Made by a program: the position numbers and the translations under genes. The notes beneath the pieces are model-generated. The model saw nothing but the letters and a program-made list of their open reading frames with translations. It had not been told where the DNA came from and ran no database searches. A stretch of DNA of 64,000 bases from Chitinophagaceae bacterium UBA1930 (GTDB lineage Bacteria; Bacteroidota; Bacteroidia; Chitinophagales; Chitinophagaceae), in contig DDFK01000002.1 of NCBI GenBank assembly GCA_002337145.1, forward strand, positions 434,001-498,000, in the 5' to 3' direction. Below, in pieces: positions 59,005 through 64,000 of the stretch (position 1 is its first letter; every line of letters starts with the position of its first letter).

Positions 59005-60102
59005 CTATACATTAAACCTAAAGTGCATCACGTCCCCATCCTGCACCAGGTATTCCTTGCCCTCAATACGTAGACGGCCATTGTCACGTGCAGCGGCTTC
59101 GCTACCGTATTTCACAAAATCGGCGTAGGCAATTACTTCTGCTTTAATAAAACCTTTTTCAAAATCTGTATGTATCACGCTGGCGGCCTGTGGTGCCTTC
59201 CAGCCTTTGTGTATTGTCCATGCACGTACTTCGGTAACGCCTGCAGTAAAGTAGGTATCCAGTTGCAATAGCTTATAGGTGCTTCTTATTAAGCGGTTCA
59301 AAGCAGGTTCGGTCATTTTGTATTCTTCCATAAACATCTGCTTGTCGTCTGCATTTTCCAGCTCTGCAATCTGTGCTTCAATATTGTTGCACATTACAAT
59401 TACTTCCGCACCTTCGTCCTTCACACCTGCAATCAATGCTTCGCTGAACTTATTGCCGGTATGCATACTTGCTTCGTCCACATTGGCAACATACAAAACA
59501 GATTTGTCGGTAAGCAGACAAAGATCTGCCACCAACAGTTTTTCTTCTTTGCTCAAGCCTAGTCCACGTATGTTTTTGCCAGCATCCAAATGTGTTTTGC
59601 AACGTTGCAATACTTCCAGTTCAACCTTTGCCTTGGGGTCGGTCTTGGCCATTTTTTCGGTACGCTGCATTTTCTTTTCCACGCTTTCCAGGTCCTTCAA
59701 CTGCAGTTCGGTATCAATAATGTCCTTATCGTTCATCGGGTTTATGGCACCTTCTTCACGTAACACGTTCTCGTCTTCAAAACAGCGTATCACATGTATA
59801 ATGGCATCCACTTCACGTATGTTGCCCAAAAACTTGTTGCCCAAACCTTCGCCTTTGCTTGCACCGCGTACCAGACCGGCAATGTCCACAATTTCCAATT
59901 GCGTAGGTACAATACGGTTGGGTTTTACCAGTTCGGCAAGTCTGTCCAGGCGTTCATCTGGCACATCCACCAAACCGGTATTGGGTTCAATGGTACAGAA
60001 ACGGTAATTGCTGGCCTGTGCCTTTGCACTGATGCTTACCGCATTAAATAAAGTTGATTTGCCCACATTGGGCAACCCCACAATTCCTGCTTTTAAAGAC
60101 AT
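59005..60102 (-). CDS. ychF: Redox-regulated ATPase YchF (Obg-family GTPase fold)
   Basis: A 365-residue protein (E. coli YchF 363). The P-loop GLPNVGKSTLFNAVS is at 8-22, followed by VPDERLDRLAELVKP, DIAGLVRGASKGEGLGNKF (G3 region) and a C-terminal TGS domain with YFTAGVTEVRAWTI and GFIKAEVIAYADF. It binds ATP rather than GTP and associates with ribosomes. The leader upstream is about 140 nt and contains dispersed repeat copy E and a small direct repeat. Confidence 0.97.
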   Translation of the reverse strand: MSLKAGIVGLPNVGKSTLFNAVSISAKAQASNYRFCTIEPNTGLVDVPDERLDRLAELVKPNRIVPTQLEIVDIAGLVRGASKGEGLGNKFLGNIREVDAIIHVIRCFEDENVLREEGAINPMNDKDIIDTELQLKDLESVEKKMQRTEKMAKTDPKAKVELEVLQRCKTHLDAGKNIRGLGLSKEEKLLVADLCLLTDKSVLYVANVDEASMHTGNKFSEALIAGVKDEGAEVIVMCNNIEAQIAELENADDKQMFMEEYKMTEPALNRLIRSTYKLLQLDTYFTAGVTEVRAWTIHKGWKAPQAASVIHTDFEKGFIKAEVIAYADFVKYGSEAAARDNGRLRIEGKEYLVQDGDVMHFRFNV

Positions 60103-60109
60103 GGTATAT

Positions 60110-60136
60110 GTTTAAAGTTTGTAGTTTAAAGTTTGT
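60110..60136. repeat. Short direct repeat in the ychF leader
   Basis: GTTTAAAGTTTGT occurs twice (60110-60122 and 60124-60136) with 1 nt between copies. Tracts of this style are common between Bacteroidota genes; no function is evident. Confidence 0.5.
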
Positions 60137-60193
60137 TGTTGACTTGTATGGTTTGCATGTTGCCAGCTTTTGTATTTCAATTGATCTTTACCG

Positions 60194-60210
60194 GCGTCGC
60201 ACCCATCAAC
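60194..60210 (-). repeat. Dispersed repeat, copy E (short form without palindrome)
   Basis: Minus strand GTTGATGGGTG followed directly by CGACGC. It matches copy B and the flanks of A, C and D with the palindrome missing. Confidence 0.65.
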
Positions 60211-60247
60211 GTTCCCAACTTTATTGAACAGTTTGAATTCAAGGCTG

Positions 60248-60255
60248 CAAATGTA
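60248..60255 (-). promoter_or_regulatory. Putative -7 box (TACATTTG) for ychF
   Basis: On the minus strand TACATTTG, followed by CAGCC, matches TAnnTTTG exactly. It would start an about 140-nt leader that crosses repeat copy E. No -33 TTG is visible. Confidence 0.35.
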
Positions 60256-60321
60256 ACGTTGTAAAAGAAATTAGCGATTGGAATTTGGAATTAGTTAATT
60301 TGGAATTTTAAACTGACACTT

Positions 60322-61722
60322 ATGGCACTGAGCAGGATATGGTCGGCATTTATCATTATTGCAATTCTGGTAGCGTCTGGCCGCATGCTTTTTTTTGATG
60401 ACGGAAAGGATATTTACAGCAGGATGGTGGTTGGCAAGCAGGGGGATACATCGCGTACCAGAATGTACGACAGTGCCGCATTGCCTTTAACGGTTGTTGC
60501 CACCATTGCTAAAGACAAACAGTTTAAAAACGGCGATACCATTTATACCCGTACAGATAAGGGCAAATACATTTCGTATTATGCACAGGCTTCTGATGGT
60601 GTGATCTCCACCTGTAAAAGCTCTGTTGAAATATGTTTGGGGCTTATCGGTATCATGGCCCTCTTCATGGGCTTTATGAGCATTGCCGAAAAAGCCGGGG
60701 GCATCCGTTTTTTGGCCAGGATTGTAGGGCCATTTTTTGCCAAGCTCTTTCCGGAGCTTCCCAAGAACCACCCCGCCATGGGGCATATGATCATGAACTT
60801 TTCTGCCAACCTGCTGAACCTGGACAATGCGGCAACACCCTTTGGCATCAAGGCCATGGAGAGCATGCAGGAGTTCAACCCGGATAAGACAAAAGCATCC
60901 AATGCACAGATCATGTTCCTGTGCCTGCATGCATCTGGGTTAACGTTGGTACCCGTAACTGTTATTGCGGCAAGGGCATCGGTAAAAGCGGGCAGCCCCA
61001 CAGATATTTTTATTCCCTGTATGATTGCCACTTTTGCAGCAACCATTGCAGCCATGTTGATTGTTTCCTTTAAACAAAAGATAAAGATATTCCAGCCCGT
61101 TATCATTGCATGGATCGGTGGTGCATCTGCACTGATTGCTTTATTGGTGTGGTACCTTACCTCGCTAAAGGCCGATGCCATGCAGACCTTTTCTGGCCTG
61201 TTGAGCAATGGATTGATATTATTGATTTTTATATTGATTGTTTTAGGTGGATTGTATAAAAAGATAGACATCTTCGATTCTTTTGTGGAAGGGGCAAAAG
61301 GCGGTTTTGAAACCAGTATCAAAATCATTCCTTATGTGGTAGGTATATTGGTTGCTATAAGTATGCTGCGTACAAGCGGCAGCTTTGAAGTGCTGTTGAA
61401 TGGGTTGAGGCACCTGTTTGGCTTTATTGGCTTGGATACAAGGTTTGTGGACGGATTGCCTACTGCATTGATGAAGCCTTTAAGCGGTAGCGGTGCCAGG
61501 GGAATGATGTTCGATACCATGCGTACCTACGGCCCCGATTCTTTTGCAGGCAGGTTGGCAAGTATTCTGCAAGGCAGTAGCGATACTACTTTTTATGTAG
61601 TGGCTGTGTACTTTGGTGCGGTGGGCATTAAGAATACACGTTACTCAATTGGCACGATGCTGTTAGCCGATTTGGTGGGTATCATAACTGCTATTGCGTT
61701 GTGCTATATGTTTTTTGGGTAA
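60322..61722 (+). CDS. Fused SpmA-SpmB-like nucleoside-recognition (Gate) membrane protein
   Basis: A 466-residue protein. Residues 5-22 form the first helix. An N-terminal SpmA-like half (CLGLIGIMALFMGFMSIAEK, NHPAMGHMIMNFSANLLNLD, NAATPFGIKAM) is joined to a C-terminal SpmB-like half (FVEGAKGGFETSIKIIPYVV, FVDGLPTALMKPLSGSGARG, FAGRLASILQGSSDTTFYV). In Bacillus these are two spore-maturation proteins, yet this organism has no other sign of sporulation, and the fusion is found in Bacteroidota. The family is related to nucleoside transporters; the role here is unknown. Confidence 0.9.
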   Translation: MALSRIWSAFIIIAILVASGRMLFFDDGKDIYSRMVVGKQGDTSRTRMYDSAALPLTVVATIAKDKQFKNGDTIYTRTDKGKYISYYAQASDGVISTCKSSVEICLGLIGIMALFMGFMSIAEKAGGIRFLARIVGPFFAKLFPELPKNHPAMGHMIMNFSANLLNLDNAATPFGIKAMESMQEFNPDKTKASNAQIMFLCLHASGLTLVPVTVIAARASVKAGSPTDIFIPCMIATFAATIAAMLIVSFKQKIKIFQPVIIAWIGGASALIALLVWYLTSLKADAMQTFSGLLSNGLILLIFILIVLGGLYKKIDIFDSFVEGAKGGFETSIKIIPYVVGILVAISMLRTSGSFEVLLNGLRHLFGFIGLDTRFVDGLPTALMKPLSGSGARGMMFDTMRTYGPDSFAGRLASILQGSSDTTFYVVAVYFGAVGIKNTRYSIGTMLLADLVGIITAIALCYMFFG

Positions 61723-62250
61723 AGTTTTTTCGCTAAGAGTGGATAAGGGCAAAAGAGCGTAGGAGGTGGTATCTCTTATGCTCTTTGGCTCTTATTTAAA
61801 CCACCACATTGTTGTGCTGTATGTTTTTGGGTAAGTTTTTTTTCACTAAGAGTGGATAGGAGAAAAAGAGGGTAGGAAAAGCGTCTCTTTGTGCTCTTTT
61901 CTTTTTTGGCTCTTATTGAAACTATTGCAGTCACTACATGTTGGCTTTATGTTTTTGCAAAGGATTTTTCATTAAGAGTGGATAAGAGAAAAAGAGCGTA
62001 GGAGGTGGTATCTCTTTATGCTCTTTTTCTTTTTGGGTAAGTTTTTTTTCACTAAGAGTGGATAGGAGAAAAAGAGGGTAGGAGAAGCGTCTCTTTGTGC
62101 TCTTTTTCTTTTTAGCTCTTATTGAGACTATTGCAGTAACTATATGTTGGCTCTATGTTTTTGCAAAGGATTTTTCATTAAGAGTGGATAAGAGAAAAAG
62201 AGGATGAGGAGAAATACCTCTTTACACCCTTTCTCTCTTTTAACCTCTTA
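61715..62250. repeat. Higher-order hairpin repeat array (206-bp period)
   Basis: This 534-bp gap between the convergent spmAB and sirtuin genes holds five related units built on AAGAGTGGATA(A/G), each able to fold as AAAAGAG...CTCTTTT hairpins. Two units form a 206-bp super-unit that repeats almost exactly: it starts at 61824 (TTTTTGGGTAAG) and again at 62030, and its second half starts at 61952 (TTTTTGCAAAGG) and again at 62158. A further single unit precedes them (61715-61823). The last copy is diverged. No gene or promoter was recognised. It is not a CRISPR array because the intervening sequence is itself repeated. Confidence 0.85.
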
Positions 62251-62256
62251 GCAAAA

Positions 62257-62949
62257 CTATTTTAACCTATTCAATAAATCTTTCAACTCCTTGATTCCTT
62301 CACCGGCACTTTGTTCAATAGTGGTGAGGTTGCTTATTGATGATGTGTAAGGAATCTTTTTATCGACAATGAACTTGGGTATGGATGCGGGGGCATAGTT
62401 GATTAGACCTGCTGCCGGATACACTTGCAGCGATGTACCGATTACCACAAAAATATCTGCTGAAGTTGCTACCTCAGCAGCAACTTCAATCATCGGTACA
62501 GCTTCTTCAAACCAAACAATATGTGGGCGAAGCTGATGTCCATGTTCATCTGTATCGCCCACACGTATATCATCTTTTATTTCATAAATCTTGTTTTCAT
62601 TGTGCACACTCCGCATCTGGAAAATCTGTCCATGCAAATGAATGATATTGGTACTGCCGCCACGTTCATGCAGATCATCAATGTTCTGTGTAATGATGGT
62701 TACATCAAAATCCTTTTCCAGCTCGGCCAGCCCAATATGTGCAGCGTTCGGGTTGGCTGCAGCTACATTCTTTCTACGCATATTGTAAAAGTCGAGCACC
62801 AATTGCGGATTGGCAGCAAAGCCACGGGGCGTGGCCACTTCATACACATTGTAACCTTCCCATAAACCATCGCTGTCGCGAAAGGTCCTTAACCCACTTT
62901 CTGCACTGATGCCCGCACCTGTAAGTACAACGAGTTTCTTTTTTGCCAT
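62257..62949 (-). CDS. Sir2-family NAD-dependent protein deacylase without zinc cysteines
   Basis: A 230-residue sirtuin: NAD pocket LTGAGISAESGLRTFRDSDG (9-28), TQNIDDLHERGGS, catalytic His in IHLHGQ (H106), and the C-terminal VIGTSLQVYPAAGL. The four cysteines that hold the structural zinc in CobB-type enzymes (expected in residues 112-140) are absent: RSVHNENKIYEIKDDIRVGD has none. FEEAVP replaces the usual FGEAVP. It would remove acyl groups from lysine. A -7-like box (TATCTTTA, 62954-62961) is 4 nt before the ATG. Confidence 0.9.
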   Translation of the reverse strand: MAKKKLVVLTGAGISAESGLRTFRDSDGLWEGYNVYEVATPRGFAANPQLVLDFYNMRRKNVAAANPNAAHIGLAELEKDFDVTIITQNIDDLHERGGSTNIIHLHGQIFQMRSVHNENKIYEIKDDIRVGDTDEHGHQLRPHIVWFEEAVPMIEVAAEVATSADIFVVIGTSLQVYPAAGLINYAPASIPKFIVDKKIPYTSSISNLTTIEQSAGEGIKELKDLLNRLK

Positions 62950-62953
62950 GGCA

Positions 62954-62961
62954 TAAAGATA
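62954..62961 (-). promoter_or_regulatory. Putative -7 box (TATCTTTA), 4 nt before the sirtuin ATG
   Basis: On the minus strand TATCTTTA matches 5 of the 6 fixed bases of TAnnTTTG; only TGCC separates it from the ATG at 62949. No -33 TTG. The spacing equals that at pdxJ, mnmA and pyrF. Confidence 0.3.
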
Positions 62962-63870
62962 TCACACAGCAGTATCTTCTTTTATCGGTATTCTGTTTTT
63001 ATTCCTTTTTTTCATAGCAATCCATGCTGCAACAACTACTAAAATAAAAGGCCAGATATTGGTTAGAAAAATAGCAAGACCTGCAATACCATTACCGCCT
63101 GATTTGAAAGCCTCTTTCAGTTTTGTAAGAAAGCTTGGTTGTTCATCTACGGGCTTTATACCATTGGTATATTGAAAGTACTTTAAATGAATAGTGCTAT
63201 AGGCTGCTTGATGGACAAGGTATTGAACCCTGCCTCCTGCAGCTTCAACTTCTTCTGTAATGCCATTGATTTCATTTTGCACTTCAAGTATATCTTTCAT
63301 GCTTTTTGCTTGTTTCAACAGTTCCATATACTGTTGCCTAACCTGCTTCTTCGTTTCAATTCTTCCTTTTGTATCAATTACTTCACCTGTGACATCCTCG
63401 GTAGTTATTTTCTTTTCCAGTACTTTGATGCCATCGCCAGAAAATGTGTTCATCAAATCCTCAAACCTGTCAACCGGTACTTTGATGGTGATGATGTTCT
63501 GTGTAGCATTGTCAATCTGCGTTTGTTCCTCTTGTGCAATATAGGCTCCATAAGCTTTCAGGCTTTGATGTACGCTATTGTTGTATCCATTGAAATCTTT
63601 CAGTTCGAGCGATACATTTGCGGTTTTGATTATTTTTTTGTCCCAATCCGGATTTGCCTTTGGTGTTGTACTGGATGGGGCTGTTGTTGTAGGTACTTGT
63701 TTTGCAACTGTATCGGTAGCATATTCGGTTTTTTGCCGTTCTTCTTTCCTGTAAACATTTTTTGAATCGCTTAATTGCACATCTGAAATTGTAACTGCTT
63801 TTTCTTTTTTTACATTATGGCATGCAATTGCTATCATAGCCATAAAAGCCATGCAGGTAATCTGTTTCAT
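62962..63870 (-). CDS. DUF4349 lipoprotein with C-terminal membrane segment
   Basis: A 302-residue protein from the ATG at 63870. MKQITCMAFMAMIAIAC is a signal peptide ending in a lipobox. Residues 85-265 are the DUF4349 domain (KIIKTANVSLELKDFNGYNN, IITIKVPVDRFEDLMNTF, KVLEKKITTEDVTGEVIDTK), with a coiled coil around 185-235. A hydrophobic segment near 270-290 (LAIFLTNIWPFILVVVAAWI) follows. The family is found in many bacteria and its role is unknown. An upstream frame extension was rejected since it precedes the signal peptide. The sirtuin gene begins 12 bp downstream. Confidence 0.88.
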   Translation of the reverse strand: MKQITCMAFMAMIAIACHNVKKEKAVTISDVQLSDSKNVYRKEERQKTEYATDTVAKQVPTTTAPSSTTPKANPDWDKKIIKTANVSLELKDFNGYNNSVHQSLKAYGAYIAQEEQTQIDNATQNIITIKVPVDRFEDLMNTFSGDGIKVLEKKITTEDVTGEVIDTKGRIETKKQVRQQYMELLKQAKSMKDILEVQNEINGITEEVEAAGGRVQYLVHQAAYSTIHLKYFQYTNGIKPVDEQPSFLTKLKEAFKSGGNGIAGLAIFLTNIWPFILVVVAAWIAMKKRNKNRIPIKEDTAV

Positions 63871-63942
63871 AAAAGTTGAGTTTAGAATAAGATGAAGAGG
63901 AGTAGGGATTCCATAAAGCAGCAATCGTTAGAGTGGTAATGA

Positions 63943-63999
63943 TTAGTTGACCTTTCTTAAATACAACTTGGTACTGTCTTTATCCATCAATGAAATGGT
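63943..63999 (-). CDS. C-terminal end of an unidentified gene (continues beyond window)
   Basis: On the minus strand an open frame enters from the window edge and ends with residues TISLMDKDSTKLYLRKVN and a TAA (63943-63945). Codon use and the charged ending look like a real protein tail. It lies 72 bp upstream of the DUF4349 gene on the same strand. With 18 residues no family can be named. Confidence 0.4.
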   Translation of the reverse strand, partial: TISLMDKDSTKLYLRKVN

Positions 64000-64000
64000 T

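Noticed and set aside
59279..60007. Plus-strand open frame of about 240 codons inside ychF
   Set aside because: Ser/Leu-rich antisense product; ychF on the minus strand is certain.
60579..61328. Antisense open frame of about 249 codons inside the SpmAB gene
   Set aside because: A mirror of membrane-helix codons; no homology is recognised.
61715..62250. CRISPR array
   Set aside because: Units are longer and imperfect, the intervening sequence is itself repeated, and no cas gene is present.

Overview
This window is chromosomal DNA of a Bacteroidota bacterium, most likely a Chitinophagaceae-type organism. The evidence is low to moderate G+C, almost no Shine-Dalgarno sequences, recurring TAnnTTTG boxes of the Bacteroidota -7 promoter type, type IX secretion (T9SS) sorting-type C-termini, a propeller-type sensor kinase with a LytTR partner, tryptophan 2,3-dioxygenase, a fused SpmA-SpmB protein and a bacillosamine-style sugar cluster. 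No phage, transposase, rRNA, tRNA or CRISPR array was recognised. The species cannot be named from the sequence alone.

Layout. 1-6.8 kb (+): the end of an exopolysaccharide/glycan cluster (two glycosyltransferases, a DegT aminotransferase, an initiating sugar-phosphate transferase, a membrane NDP-sugar dehydratase and a PHP-type phosphatase). 6.8-11 kb (-): an M16 protease and tryptophan 2,3-dioxygenase. 11-15 kb (+): pyrF, a phosphoesterase, a DUF2807 lipoprotein and an MFS transporter. 15-19.2 kb: an M14 carboxypeptidase divergent from an OmpR/histidine kinase pair, then rpsT. 19.4-36.1 kb: sucA and sucB (2-oxoglutarate dehydrogenase E1 and E2) are separated by about 12.6 kb holding a six-gene opposite-strand block. 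That block encodes a propeller sensor kinase, a LytTR regulator, a 77-residue protein, an outer-membrane barrel, a 1468-residue secreted protein and a six-domain Fn3 protein. 36-43 kb: an rRNA methyltransferase-like gene, a subtilase, a lipoprotein, a CYTH protein, mnmA and ribF. 43-50 kb: purM, ftsE, purE, a toxin-antitoxin pair, pdxJ and a Smr-less mutS2. 50-53 kb: a five-PAS kinase with a CheY-like partner and a VF530-type protein. 53-60 kb: an S1/P1 nuclease, an SGNH esterase and a HAD phosphatase facing glutaminyl cyclase, an FAD oxidoreductase and a DUF1343 muramidase, then ychF. 60-64 kb: the SpmAB fusion, a 206-bp-period repeat array, a sirtuin, a DUF4349 lipoprotein and the tail of one more gene.

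Most of the window is housekeeping or ordinary envelope biology. The best candidate for an undescribed system is the 22.4-34.7 kb surface/sensor block lying between sucA and sucB. Its gene joints are very tight, it has a plausible promoter upstream of the sensor gene, and an inverted repeat sits just before the first structural gene.

The non-coding DNA is also informative. It holds a family of dispersed elements built on GTTGATGGGTG, with or without an 18-bp palindrome; a strongly folded G+C-rich element after sucA; a higher-order hairpin array at 61.7-62.25 kb; and a group of genes whose -7-like box lies exactly 4 nt before the ATG, which suggests leaderless transcripts. All functional statements come from reading the sequence; no database search was run.
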